This document shows positions 7,412-16,400 of a stretch of DNA of 64,000 bases, in pieces (the first letter of the stretch is position 1; every line of letters starts with the position of its first letter). The notes beneath the pieces are model-generated. The model was not told the origin of the DNA. It ran no database searches and saw nothing but the letters and a program-made list of their open reading frames with translations. Where the stretch lies: the NCBI GenBank assembly GCA_023228945.1, contig JALOAI010000015.1, forward strand, positions 74,544 through 138,543. The letters run 5' to 3'. Origin of the DNA: Pigmentiphaga sp. (lineage in GTDB: Bacteria > Pseudomonadota > Gammaproteobacteria > Burkholderiales > Burkholderiaceae_B). The position numbers were made by a program, and so were the translations under genes.

Positions 7412-8944
7412 TCATGTGACGCCGGCCTGTGCCAGCAGGTCGAGCCGCAGTTGCTTCTTGTCGATCTTGCCCACCGTGGTTTTGGGCAGTGCCGCCACCA
7501 CTCGCAATTCGCTGGGCCATTTGTACTTCACCAGGCGGGCCTGCAAATGGGCCTGCAGGTCTTCCACCGTTACCTCGTGGCGGCACACCACGCAGGCCAC
7601 CAGGCGTTCGCCGCGATAACTATCGGGCAGGCCCACCACCGCGGCTTCGATCACCGCGGCATGGCTGTAGAGCGCATCTTCGACTTCGCGCGGATACACG
7701 TTGAAGCCGCTGACGATCGCCATGTCCTTCTTGCGGTCGCGGATGGTGAGATAGCCGTCGGCGTCCAGACTGCCGATATCGCCGGTATGCAGCCAGCCAT
7801 TGCGCAGGGCCTCGGCGGTTTCGGCCGGCCGGTTGCGGTAGCCGCTCATGATCTGCGGCCCGCGCGCCCGGATCTCGCCGACCTCGCCCGCCGGCAAGAC
7901 GTTGCGGCCGGTGGTCACGTCGACGATCTGGAGCTCGGTTTGCGGCACGGCGTAACCCACGGTACCGAGCTTGCGCAGGCCTTCGCCGGGGTTGTAAGTG
8001 AGCACCGGGCCCGCCTCCGATTGGCCATAGCCTTCGGCCACCACGCAACCCGTAGCGGCCTCCCAGCGGCGCAGGGTTTCTTCCGACAGGGCGGAGGAAC
8101 CCGAGAAACACAGGCGCAGGGAACTCAGGTCGGCCTGGCCGAAGCCTTCGTAGGCCATGAGCCCCACGAAGATCGTCGGGCTGCCCGACAACAGCGTAAT
8201 CCGCTCGCTGGCGATGGCCTCCAACACCCAGTCGGGCCGGTAGCGCGGGAGGATCACCAGCGTGCCACGGCAATAGGCGGCAAGGTATAGCCCCATCGAC
8301 ACCGCGTACACGTGGAACAAGGGCGTGATGGCAAGGATGCGCTCGTCTTCCGGCCGCGTGGGCAGCAGGGCTTCGCGCTGGCTGACGTTGATCGATACCG
8401 CGCGATGGCCGAGATCCACGCCTTTGGATACCCCGGTGGTGCCACCGGTGTATTGCAGGGTGGAAAGCGTATCCGGCGAGGGCAAAGGCAGGCGCTCCGC
8501 GAGATCGGGTCGATCGCGCCAGGCCGTAAAGCGGCGCGCGCCCTCGCCCACCACCATTACCGCGACGCCGGCGAGCGCCTCATGGCTGCCCGCCACCACC
8601 TCGGCCACCGCGACGTCGTGGAGCAGCAAGGCCGGAGCCGCATCGGCCAGGATGGGAATCAGCTCGGCCGAGGTATAAGCCGGGTTGAGCGGCACCACCT
8701 GGGCGCCCGCCGCCTGCACGGCGAACGTGGCGATGGCGATATCCAGCGAATTGGCCATCATCAACGCCACCCGCTGGCCGGCGCCAACTCCCCTCTCCTG
8801 AAGTTCGAGGGCAAGACCGGCCACGCAGGCGGCGTACTGGCGATAGCTGAGGCTCTCGTTCCCGCAACGCAAGGCGGGATGCTCCGGGGCCCGCCGCGCG
8901 GCGTCCTGCAGCATATGCACGACGGTAGGCCACACGTGGGGCAT
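7412..8944 (-). CDS. AMP-dependent acyl-CoA ligase
   Basis: A 510-aa adenylate-forming enzyme of the class I ANL superfamily, which activates a carboxylic acid to acyl-AMP and then acyl-CoA. It shows the P-loop YTGGTTGVSKG, the AEGYGQSEAGP motif, the hinge YLTIRDRKKDMAIVSG and the C-terminal lysine region LPKTTVGKIDKK. I chose ATG 8944 (MPHVWPTVVHML) because homology-like sequence starts there. An ATG at 9031 overlaps the upstream stop (ATGA) but would add 29 residues encoded by repeat-like DNA. It is co-transcribed with the thiolase-like gene. Confidence 0.9.
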   Translation of the reverse strand: MPHVWPTVVHMLQDAARRAPEHPALRCGNESLSYRQYAACVAGLALELQERGVGAGQRVALMMANSLDIAIATFAVQAAGAQVVPLNPAYTSAELIPILADAAPALLLHDVAVAEVVAGSHEALAGVAVMVVGEGARRFTAWRDRPDLAERLPLPSPDTLSTLQYTGGTTGVSKGVDLGHRAVSINVSQREALLPTRPEDERILAITPLFHVYAVSMGLYLAAYCRGTLVILPRYRPDWVLEAIASERITLLSGSPTIFVGLMAYEGFGQADLSSLRLCFSGSSALSEETLRRWEAATGCVVAEGYGQSEAGPVLTYNPGEGLRKLGTVGYAVPQTELQIVDVTTGRNVLPAGEVGEIRARGPQIMSGYRNRPAETAEALRNGWLHTGDIGSLDADGYLTIRDRKKDMAIVSGFNVYPREVEDALYSHAAVIEAAVVGLPDSYRGERLVACVVCRHEVTVEDLQAHLQARLVKYKWPSELRVVAALPKTTVGKIDKKQLRLDLLAQAGVT

Positions 8945-9031
8945 GAGGGAAAGTCCTGAACGACCCTCCGGTCGCTGCGCGACGCCCTCCCCGAGGGAGG
9001 ACTCGCGCTTGGGGCGGCCTACCTGTCTCAT
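8945..9031 (-). repeat. Gene-junction repeat-like segment before the ligase
   Basis: This stretch contains a hairpin-forming CCCTCCCCGAGGGAGG and the words GCGCTTGG and GTCATGA, which recall the junction repeats near 16400, 51650 and 52550. It fills exactly the gap between the thiolase stop and the conserved start of the ligase and stays open in the ligase frame. Similarity to the other copies is partial. Confidence 0.4.
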
Positions 9032-10236
9032 GACCGCGCGTCCTTGACGTCGATCACCACGGCCATCGCCGAGTCGCCGGCGGCGCAGCCGGTGAAGAGG
9101 CCCAGGCCGCCGCCACGCATGACGAGTTCTTCGATCAGTTCGATCACCGAGCGCAGGCCGGTGGGCCCCTGCGGGTGGCCCCAGACCAGGGAGCAGCCGA
9201 AGCGGTTGAAGCCTTGGGGGTCGATGCCGAGCTGCTGCGCCAGGTATAGATCGTTGACGATGAAGGGGTTGTGGGTTTTGATCGCGGCGATCTGCCCGAT
9301 GTCGACGCCGGCCGCCTCCAGGGCCCGGCGCGCCGCCGGCACCGGAGCGGCGGGCATGAAGGCGGGTTTGACTCGCGCCTGGCCGAAGCCCCGGATGCGA
9401 ATGTCGATATAGGGCTCGCTCGACAACTCGCGAGCCCGGTCTGGCGTGGTGACGACGATGCCGGCGTTGCCGTCGGCCGGATGGGTCTGGCCGCCAAAGG
9501 TGACGGTCCCGCCCGGCAACACGGGCTTGAGCTTCGCCAGACCCTCGGCGGTGGTGGGGAAGATGCCTTCGTCGCCCTCCAGTTCCGCCTGCGTGCGCTT
9601 GAAGCGCGCATCCGGCACGGTAAATGGCAACGTCATGAAACGGCGCAGGAAGGCCGAATCGTTGGCCCGTGCCTCCTGGTACTGCTCGTAGCGCAGCAAC
9701 GTCAGTTCATTCTGCCGCGCGGTGTCGATCCCCGCCTCGGCCGCGACGTTCTCGGCGGTCTGCACCATGGCCACTCCGGCGTAGGGGTCTTTCTCGAAAT
9801 TATCGAGCACCCAGTCTTCGTGCTCGCCCGTACCGCCCGGACCGTGCGGCGCGGGATAGTAGAGATGCGGGCCGTTGGAGACTCGGTCGGCGGCCACCGC
9901 CAGGGCTACGCCGGCGTCACCCGCGCCGACTTCGGCGGCGGCCGCCTGCAGGATGCGGGCGCCCGTGGCGCAGGCCTGGCTGATGGTCGGCCCGGCCACT
10001 TGTCCGGCGCCGGCCTCCGCCATCAACCAGGGCAGGCCATAGAAAGCGCTGCGCTGCGGCACCGTGGTGCCCAGAACACCGAAATCGAACACCGCAGGAT
10101 CGATGCCCCGCTGATCCAGAACGCTGCGCGTGACGTGGGCGGCGAACTTGAGGCTGTGCAGATGGGCCAGGCTGCCTTGCCAGCGGACGAACGGCGTGGA
10201 CCAGTAGGCGCCATAGGGGATGGCGATGTCAGTCAT
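9028..10236 (-). CDS. Thiolase-superfamily protein (acetyl-CoA acyltransferase/lipid-transfer type)
   Basis: A 402-aa thiolase-fold protein. It keeps the acyl-accepting cysteine in SQACATGARIL, a histidine in KTHNPFI, the GHP motif in LVWGHPQGPTG and the second cysteine in LFTGCAAGDSAM, so thiolytic chemistry is plausible. The N-terminus diverges from classical FadA/PhaA thiolases and looks more like the SCP-x/lipid-transfer branch. The start ATG at 10236 follows AAGGAGAGAATTCCC. It sits between the ABC transporter ATPase and the CoA ligase, suggesting a two-carbon cleavage of the imported, CoA-activated acid. Confidence 0.85.
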   Translation of the reverse strand: MTDIAIPYGAYWSTPFVRWQGSLAHLHSLKFAAHVTRSVLDQRGIDPAVFDFGVLGTTVPQRSAFYGLPWLMAEAGAGQVAGPTISQACATGARILQAAAAEVGAGDAGVALAVAADRVSNGPHLYYPAPHGPGGTGEHEDWVLDNFEKDPYAGVAMVQTAENVAAEAGIDTARQNELTLLRYEQYQEARANDSAFLRRFMTLPFTVPDARFKRTQAELEGDEGIFPTTAEGLAKLKPVLPGGTVTFGGQTHPADGNAGIVVTTPDRARELSSEPYIDIRIRGFGQARVKPAFMPAAPVPAARRALEAAGVDIGQIAAIKTHNPFIVNDLYLAQQLGIDPQGFNRFGCSLVWGHPQGPTGLRSVIELIEELVMRGGGLGLFTGCAAGDSAMAVVIDVKDARS

Positions 10237-10984
10237 GGGAATTCTCTCCTTGAAGGGCGGCACCGGCACCCAGATAGGTGGCGACGATGCGCGGATCTTG
10301 GGCCAATTCGGCGGCCGGCCCCTCCAGGGCGACCTGCCCGCCTTCGACCACGTAACAATAATCGGCGGTCTGCAGCGCCAATCGGGCGTTCTGCTCCACC
10401 ACCAGCAACGATACCGAACGCTCCCGCAAGGCGGCGATAACGCGGAAGATCTCGCGCACGACGATGGGCGCCAGGCCCAATGAAGGTTCGTCGAGCATCA
10501 ACAGGCGGGGTTGCGACATCAGCGCCCGGCTCAGCGCCAGCATTTGCTGCTCGCCGCCGGATAACGTGCCGGCCAGCTGCGGGAGGCGCTCGCGCAAACG
10601 GGGAAAGACCTCCAGCAGCCATTCACGGGTTTCGGCGCGCCGCGCGTCTGGACGGCGACGGTGGGCGAAGCCGCCCAGATCGAGGTTATCGGCAACCGAC
10701 AGATCGGCGAACAACTCGCGCCGCTCGGGCACCAGACACAGGCCGCGCTCGACCCGGGTTTCGATCGACCACCGGCCAATCGGCTCGCCCTGATAATGAA
10801 TCGTTCCGGTGCTGCGCACGCTGCCGATCAGCGCATTGAGCAAACTGGATTTGCCGGCCCCGTTGGCGCCCACGATCGCCACGATCTGGCCCTCGGGTAC
10901 GCGCAGGTCGATGCCACGCACGGCCTCCACCTTGCCGTAGCTTACCCTGACGTCATGCGCCTGGAGCAAAGGTTCCGTGTTCAA
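10229..10984 (-). CDS. livF: Branched-chain-type ABC transporter ATP-binding protein LivF
   Basis: A 251-aa ABC ATPase of the LivF type. Walker A is GANGAGKSS, the signature LSGGEQQMLALSRAL, Walker B LLMLDEPSLGLAP and the H-loop region VEQNARLAL. The start is TTG at 10984, forming TTGA with the stop of the upstream fused LivM-LivG gene, with GGGGGGA as ribosome site. Its own stop overlaps the thiolase start region by eight bases. It energises the importer formed with the LivH and LivM domains encoded upstream. Confidence 0.93.
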   Translation of the reverse strand: MNTEPLLQAHDVRVSYGKVEAVRGIDLRVPEGQIVAIVGANGAGKSSLLNALIGSVRSTGTIHYQGEPIGRWSIETRVERGLCLVPERRELFADLSVADNLDLGGFAHRRRPDARRAETREWLLEVFPRLRERLPQLAGTLSGGEQQMLALSRALMSQPRLLMLDEPSLGLAPIVVREIFRVIAALRERSVSLLVVEQNARLALQTADYCYVVEGGQVALEGPAAELAQDPRIVATYLGAGAALQGENSHD

Positions 10985-12759
10985 TCGTCGATCCCCCCAA
11001 GATAAGCCTCGATGACGCGGGGATCGGCCTGCACTTCCCGGGCCGTGCCACTGGCGATTTTCTGGCCATACTGCAGTACCACCAGGCGGTCGACGAGGTT
11101 CATGACGAAATCCATATCGTGCTCGACCAGCAACATCGACACGCCTTCGCCTCGCAATTGCCGCAACAACCGCGCCAGCGCTTGCTTCTCTTGGTAGCGC
11201 AGGCCCGCCGCCGGCTCGTCGAGCAGTAGCAGAACCGGATCGCTCGCCAGGGCGCGGGCGATTTCCAGGATGCGCTGCTGGCCCAGAGGCAGCGAACCCG
11301 CCGGCAGGCTGGCCGCCTCGCCCAGGCCGACGCGCTCGAGCTGCCGGCGCGCCTCGAACAGGCTGCGGGCTTCTTCGTCGCGATCGAGCCGCAGCATCGA
11401 GCGCAGGATGCCGGCCCGGCTGCGCTGGTAGGCGCCGAGCGCGGCATTCTCCAGCACGGTCATTTCGGGCCGCAGGCGCACGTGCTGGAAGGTACGGGCC
11501 ACGCCCAGCCCGGCGATATGGCGCGCGGACGCGCCGCCAATCGACCGGCCGGCGAACTCCACCCGGCCCGCGGTGGGCGCCAGCACGCCGGTGAGCAGGT
11601 TGAACAACGTGCTCTTGCCGGCACCGTTGGGGCCGATCACCCCGAGCAGCTCGCCGGCCATGAGCTCGAAGCCGACGTCGTCCACCGCCACCAGGCCGCC
11701 AAAGCGGCGGGTCAGCCCGGCCACCCGGAGCAGCGCCTGCCCGCGCGGTGGCTGCTCCCGGCGCGGCAATGCCTCGGCCGAGACCGGGGCCCGCGGCACC
11801 CGAGGCTTGGGCAGCCAGCGGCGCAGCACCGCCATCACGCCGCCGCCCGATCCCTGCAGCAGCAGGATCACGATGGTGCCGAACACGATGATCTCGAAAC
11901 TGCCACCGGCCATCCCGGTGAGGCTGGGCACGAGGTCGCGCACCGCGGTGCGCAGCACCTCGACCAGCGCGGGACCGACCAGGGCGCCGGCCAGGCTGGT
12001 GGTGCCGCCGACCACCGCCATGAACAGATAGTCGATCGACGCGTTGATGCCGAAGGGCCCCGGGTTGACCACCGACACATAGTGGGCATTGAGCCAACCC
12101 GACAAAGCCGCCAACAGCGCGGCGATGACGAACACGATCACCTTGAGGCGGGTGACGTGGATGCCGAAGCTCTCGGCCATCGCCGGGTCGCGCAGGCTGC
12201 GAATGGCGCGGCCCTGCCGGCTGTCCAGCAGGTTGCGCGCCGCCACGAAGGCCAGGACCACGAAGAGCGCAATCAGCCAGAAGAAGGTTTGCTGGGTGCT
12301 CGCGCTGACGCCCGGCAGGGAGATCGGCGGCACGCCGCCGATGCCGTTGTAGCCGCCAAGGCCCGGCATATTGCCGAACAAGGCATAAATGCTGATGCCC
12401 CAGGCCATGGTGCCCAACACCAGGTAATGGCTGGACAAACGGATGGTGAGCCAGCCCAGTATATAGGCCGTGACGCCGGCCACCACCAGCGAAACCGGCA
12501 GCGACAGCCATGGCGACCAGCCCTGACCCGTAACCAGCACCGCCGTGGTATAGGCGCCGATGCCGACGAAAGCCGCCTGGCCGAACGAGGTGAGGCCCGC
12601 CATGCCGGTAAGCAAGACCAGACCCAGGCAGACCAGCGCATACAGGCCGATGTAGTTGAGCGGCGTCAGCCAGGATGCCGACAGAACCCAGGGCGCCGCC
12701 ACCAGGACGACGCCCAGCAAGACCCAGGCGAGGCGCGAACGCATGCGTGCCGCCATCAT
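10981..12759 (-). CDS. livM-livG: Fused LivM permease and LivG ATPase
   Basis: One 592-aa frame encodes both a LivM-type inner-membrane permease (about residues 1-305, roughly nine hydrophobic segments, with FGQAAFVGIGAYTTA and the late ATSLAGALVGPALVE-like region) and a LivG-type ATPase (about 345-590: Walker A GPNGAGKST, degenerate signature LPLGQQRILEIARAL, Walker B LLLLDEPAAGL, VEHDMDFVM). A Pro/Arg-rich linker joins them. In E. coli these are separate genes; permease-ATPase fusions are known in the HAAT family. The start overlaps the LivH stop by ATGA. The transported substrate is probably an organic or aromatic acid, judging by the genes downstream. Confidence 0.92.
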   Translation of the reverse strand: MMAARMRSRLAWVLLGVVLVAAPWVLSASWLTPLNYIGLYALVCLGLVLLTGMAGLTSFGQAAFVGIGAYTTAVLVTGQGWSPWLSLPVSLVVAGVTAYILGWLTIRLSSHYLVLGTMAWGISIYALFGNMPGLGGYNGIGGVPPISLPGVSASTQQTFFWLIALFVVLAFVAARNLLDSRQGRAIRSLRDPAMAESFGIHVTRLKVIVFVIAALLAALSGWLNAHYVSVVNPGPFGINASIDYLFMAVVGGTTSLAGALVGPALVEVLRTAVRDLVPSLTGMAGGSFEIIVFGTIVILLLQGSGGGVMAVLRRWLPKPRVPRAPVSAEALPRREQPPRGQALLRVAGLTRRFGGLVAVDDVGFELMAGELLGVIGPNGAGKSTLFNLLTGVLAPTAGRVEFAGRSIGGASARHIAGLGVARTFQHVRLRPEMTVLENAALGAYQRSRAGILRSMLRLDRDEEARSLFEARRQLERVGLGEAASLPAGSLPLGQQRILEIARALASDPVLLLLDEPAAGLRYQEKQALARLLRQLRGEGVSMLLVEHDMDFVMNLVDRLVVLQYGQKIASGTAREVQADPRVIEAYLGGIDD

Positions 12760-13793
12760 TCTTCATCCTCCGAATGGCGGGACGTGAGCGAGCGCCAGAT
12801 CAGGATGGGAATCAACGCGGCGAACACGATCACGTCGCGCAGCGACGAGGCATAGAAGGCGGCAAAGGCATCGAGCACCCCCACCAGCAGGGCGCCGGCC
12901 ACGGCTGCGGGGAAGCTGACCATCGCCGCGCACACCACGCCGATGAAGGCCTTGAGCGCAATCAGGAAACCGCCGTCGTAGTACATGGTGCTGATCGGGG
13001 CGATCAGCACCCCGGTGAGGGCGCCGATGAAGCCGGCGATGCCGAAGGCCAGCAGGCCCGAGGCTTCGGGACGCACCGCCACCAGCCGCGCGCCGAGCCG
13101 GTTCATCGCCGTGGCCCTCAGCGCCTTGCCCCACAATGTGCGTTCAAAGAAGATCCAGAGCGCCAGCATCAGCACCACCGAAGCGATCAGAACCAATACC
13201 AATTGCCAGGAAATCCGCGTAAAGCCGATGTCGATGCGGCCGGAGATCAGGGCCGGCGAGCGCAGGCCCTCGGCGCCGAACAGCAGCAGGCCCAGGCCGA
13301 TCAGCACCATATGCAGAGCCACCGCCACAATCAGCTTGGTCAGGATGGTGGCGCCCGCGATCGGCCGGAACACCGCGAGGTAGGCCAGCGGCGCCAAGGG
13401 CGCCACCAGCAATAACGTGAGCAGCGCCCGCCAGATAGGGTCCGGCCTGAGGGGCGCGGCCCAGGCCGTAAGCCAGCCCACCGCCAGGGGATAAAGCACG
13501 CAAAACGCCAGGACACCCCACCAATGTCCCCATTCGCGCAGGCGCCAGCAGCTCCAGCTGTAGGACAAGAGAGCGACGCCCGCCAGGATGGCCAGCAGCC
13601 ACACCGTGCCGGGCAGCACGCCGGTATTGAGAAAGCCCATGCTCAGGGCGCCAAAGACGACCATCTCGCCGGCGGGGATCCAGAAGACCCGCGTTACCAG
13701 GAAGACGATCAGGATGGACAAGGCGATCAGGGCGTAGAGCAGCCCATTGGTCAACCCGTCCTGCAGCAGCAAAGCGGCAATGGTGGCGTTCAT
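12756..13793 (-). CDS. livH: Branched-chain-type ABC transporter permease LivH
   Basis: A 345-aa polytopic inner-membrane protein of the LivH family: LTNGLLYALIALSILIVFLVTRVFWIPAGEM at the N-terminus (membrane segment followed by the conserved Gly-Glu turn) and the FGIAGFIGALTGVLIAPIS region in the second half, which faces the ATPase. About eight to nine hydrophobic segments are visible. It is somewhat longer than the usual 290-310 residues because of an extra membrane pair around residues 70-125. It precedes the fused LivM-LivG gene with an ATGA overlap. Confidence 0.92.
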   Translation of the reverse strand: MNATIAALLLQDGLTNGLLYALIALSILIVFLVTRVFWIPAGEMVVFGALSMGFLNTGVLPGTVWLLAILAGVALLSYSWSCWRLREWGHWWGVLAFCVLYPLAVGWLTAWAAPLRPDPIWRALLTLLLVAPLAPLAYLAVFRPIAGATILTKLIVAVALHMVLIGLGLLLFGAEGLRSPALISGRIDIGFTRISWQLVLVLIASVVLMLALWIFFERTLWGKALRATAMNRLGARLVAVRPEASGLLAFGIAGFIGALTGVLIAPISTMYYDGGFLIALKAFIGVVCAAMVSFPAAVAGALLVGVLDAFAAFYASSLRDVIVFAALIPILIWRSLTSRHSEDEE

Positions 13794-13959
13794 GTGTTAT
13801 CCGGCCAGAATCGGTGCCCGAGCGGCCCGCCGTTGTTTGAGAGCGGCCCCGAACCGCGGCGCGTCGGCCCCCCCGAGGGAGCAAGGAAAGGTGAGAGCCA
13901 GCGGACGTTTCCTTGAGGGTGCGTGGCCCGGCCGGCTGCGGCCAGGCCAACTGCCACCG

Positions 13960-15105
13960 TTACTGCAGGAGGCGGAAAGCGCCGTCGCGGACTTCGACCA
14001 GCACCCGGGCCCGTTCGTCCACACCGTAATGGTCGTCAGGCCCATAGCGGTAGATCGCATTGGTGCCCACCACCTCGATCCCCGAGTCGATGGCGTCGCG
14101 CAGCGCGGTGCGGAACTCGGGCGTGCCCGGCTTGGCCTTTTGCAACGCTACCTCGGCGGCGGCATCGAGCAGGCGCATGGCATCCCAGGCGTAGCCCGCG
14201 AAGGGCGGCACCGGGCCGTCGCCCCAGCGCGCCTGGTATTGCTGGATGAATTCCTCCGAAACACCCTTGATGGGGTTGTCGGCGGGCAGGTCGGCGGCCA
14301 CCACCATCGGCCCCGTCGGCATGCGGGCGCCCTCCACGGCCTTGCCGCCGGCGTTGATGAAGGCCTGCGCCACGGTACCGTGGGTTTGGTAGATCTGGCC
14401 TTCGTAGCCCATGTCCTTGAGCGTGACGTGCGGCAGCACGGCGGGCGTGGTGGCAGCGCCGATGTAGACGGCGTCGGGATCGGCGGCAACGATCTTGAGC
14501 GCCTGCGCCGTGACCGAGGGATCGGTGCGGTTGTAGCGCTCGTGGGCCACGATCTCGATCCCCGCTTCCTTGGCCATGGGGCCAAGCACGTTCCAATTGA
14601 GATCGCCCCAGCCATCGGCGTAACCGATGAACGCCATGGTTTTGACGCCATCGGCCTTCATGTCGTCGATCACCGCCGACAGCATCAGCGGCACCGGCTG
14701 CACCAGGTTATAGACGAACGGCTGCTTGTCTTGCGGAATGGCCACCGGCGACATCGCGAACTGCGGCGTACCGGTCTCGTTGGCGATGTCGAACAGCGTC
14801 ATCGCCGTGGGCGTGGAGGTGGAACCGACGATGGCGTCGACCTTGTCGACATCGACGAAGCGGCGCGCATTGCGCATCGCATTGGTGGCGTCGCCGCCGT
14901 CGTCGAGCACGATCCACTCGACCGGCACGCCACCCATGGTCTTGGGGAAGATCTCGCTGGCATTGCGGTAAGGGATGCCGTTGGAGGCGTTGGGCCCGGT
15001 GAAGGTGCCGGTGAGGCCGATCTTGATTTCCTGCGCGGCGGCGCCGGCCGCCGCGGTGGCCAGGATGGCGGCGCCTGCCAATAATGAAAGCCAATGACGC
15101 GACAT
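13960..15105 (-). CDS. Branched-chain-type ABC transporter periplasmic substrate-binding protein
   Basis: A 381-aa type I periplasmic binding protein (Peripla_BP_6 family). A Sec signal peptide (HWLSLLAGAAILATAAAGAAA) precedes QEIKIGLTGTFTGPNASNG, the classic first strand and ligand loop. VDAIVGSTSTPTAM and the YxADGWGDLNW region follow the LivJ pattern. ATG 15105 is preceded by GAGGAGA. It is the first gene of the run and divergent from a LysR regulator. Ligands in this family include amino acids, aromatic acids and other carboxylates, and downstream genes favour a carboxylic acid. A 166-bp gap with GC-rich hairpin sequence separates it from livH and may reduce expression of the membrane genes relative to the receptor. 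Confidence 0.92.
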   Translation of the reverse strand: MSRHWLSLLAGAAILATAAAGAAAQEIKIGLTGTFTGPNASNGIPYRNASEIFPKTMGGVPVEWIVLDDGGDATNAMRNARRFVDVDKVDAIVGSTSTPTAMTLFDIANETGTPQFAMSPVAIPQDKQPFVYNLVQPVPLMLSAVIDDMKADGVKTMAFIGYADGWGDLNWNVLGPMAKEAGIEIVAHERYNRTDPSVTAQALKIVAADPDAVYIGAATTPAVLPHVTLKDMGYEGQIYQTHGTVAQAFINAGGKAVEGARMPTGPMVVAADLPADNPIKGVSEEFIQQYQARWGDGPVPPFAGYAWDAMRLLDAAAEVALQKAKPGTPEFRTALRDAIDSGIEVVGTNAIYRYGPDDHYGVDERARVLVEVRDGAFRLLQ

Positions 15106-15177
15106 GTTGGAGTCTCCTCGGTATGAGTGGCGTGGGGACAAAGCCCGGGTACGGCTTGGAAGTCGTATTCAACACCG

Positions 15178-15227
15178 ATTCATCGTAGTATTTTTGACAT
15201 TTCTTTGGAATGCCGTTCTTGATGAAT
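15178..15227. promoter_or_regulatory. AT-rich divergent promoter region with spaced inverted repeat
   Basis: The 157-bp gap between the binding-protein and LysR genes is AT-rich in the middle. ATTCATC (15178-15184) and GATGAAT (15221-15227) form a perfect 7-bp inverted repeat 36 bases apart, and GTATTTTTGACAT lies between. This is the expected control site of the LysR protein, but the spacing is wide for a single operator. Confidence 0.35.
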
Positions 15228-15262
15228 AAATGGGTCTCTGTGATGCCTGACTCGAATGCCAC

Positions 15263-16219
15263 ATGACAGCCGACGTCGAGTTCCGCCGCCTGGTCGGCAG
15301 GCTGCGCCTGCGCCATCTCGAACTGCTCGATGCGCTGGGGCGCGATCCCAACGTGGGCCGCTGCGCACGCCGCTTGAACATGACCCAGCCCACCGCCAGC
15401 AAACTGCTGCGCGAGATCGAAGATATCTTCGGCGCCGCGCTGTTCGAACGCAACCGGCGTGGTCTGTCTCCCACGCCGGCGGGGGTGGCGATGACGCGCC
15501 GGGCCACCCTGCTGCTGGCCGAAACCGCCGCCGCCCACGCCGAGTTGCTGGCCACCCGGCAGGGCGCCACGGGGCGCTTGCGTCTCGGTGTTTTTCCCGT
15601 GGCGATTCCCGAATTCCTGCCCGCTTTTTGCCGGGAGCTCGACACGCTCTGGCCCGGGCTGACGCTGGCGCTGGAAGAAGGCATTGAAGACAAGCTGCTG
15701 GCCGAGCTCAAGGCCGGGCAGCTGGATTGCGTGTTCGGCCGCGTGGTGCCCGAGTCGCTGACGCCCGACCTGCACCATGAACTGCTGTACCGCGAACCTA
15801 CCGCCATCGTGTGCGGCGCGGCCCATCCGATCCGCCGCGCCGGGGCCGCGCGGCTGGCCGCATTGCTGGCGGACTGCCACTGGACGCTGCCGGCCTCGCA
15901 AGGCGCGGTGTACAACCTGGTGGCGGCGCGGCTGGCCCTGCTTGGCGTACCGCCGCCCCGCGTGGTATATGAAACCTCCTCGGTTTTCGTCACGCTCGAG
16001 ATGCTGCGCCATACGCAACTGCTGGCGGTGCTGCCGCTGCGCGTGGCGCGCCATTACGCGCGGGCGGGACAAGTGGCGCGCGTGCCGCTCACCGACATTG
16101 AATCGAGCTATGCGGTTGGCATGGTGTATCGCCGCGACGGCGGCCGCAACGTGCTGGTGCAAGCCGTGTTGTCGGCCGCGCGGCGCGCGGCCACGCAGGT
16201 GGGGCTGGGTACGGCTTGA
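15263..16219 (+). CDS. LysR-family transcriptional regulator
   Basis: A 318-aa LysR-type regulator with its helix-turn-helix at about residues 14-75 (LRHLELLDALG, then RRLNMTQPTASKLLREIE) and an effector domain starting GRLRLGVFPVAIPEF. The MTQPTASKLLREIE helix is typical of the GbpR/CbbR-like branch. It is divergent from the ABC importer operon, which is its likely target. ATG 15263 is chosen because only this start gives the full HTH. Confidence 0.9.
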   Translation: MTADVEFRRLVGRLRLRHLELLDALGRDPNVGRCARRLNMTQPTASKLLREIEDIFGAALFERNRRGLSPTPAGVAMTRRATLLLAETAAAHAELLATRQGATGRLRLGVFPVAIPEFLPAFCRELDTLWPGLTLALEEGIEDKLLAELKAGQLDCVFGRVVPESLTPDLHHELLYREPTAIVCGAAHPIRRAGAARLAALLADCHWTLPASQGAVYNLVAARLALLGVPPPRVVYETSSVFVTLEMLRHTQLLAVLPLRVARHYARAGQVARVPLTDIESSYAVGMVYRRDGGRNVLVQAVLSAARRAATQVGLGTA

Positions 16220-16276
16220 AGCGAGCCGCCGATCCCACCGCCGCGACGCGTGGAAAAGAATGCAGGCCTCCCGGCC

Positions 16277-16400
16277 CGAGCTTCTCCGCCACCCGTCGGG
16301 GGAGGCTTCCGCTCCAGGAAACGACCGGCTCGCTTGATCCATCCTGAAGAACGGGGCTTGCGCTTTGATTCCGTCGAAACTTCGTTTTGGCGCGTGGTCA
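16277..16400. repeat. Junction repeat, copy A
   Basis: This contains GAGCTTCTCCGCCACC (16279-16294), GGCTTGCGCTT (16355-16365) and TGGCGCGTGGTCA (16388-16400), all found again in the same order at 51552-51651. The repeat fills the gap between the convergent LysR and GntR genes, and its right end contains the GntR stop codon (TCA at 16398-16400). Confidence 0.75.

Noticed and set aside
10985..12766. Treating the long minus-strand frame 10229-12766 as one 845-residue protein
   Set aside because: Only its last 251 codons (LivF) are protein-like; the upstream part runs out of frame through the livM-livG fusion.
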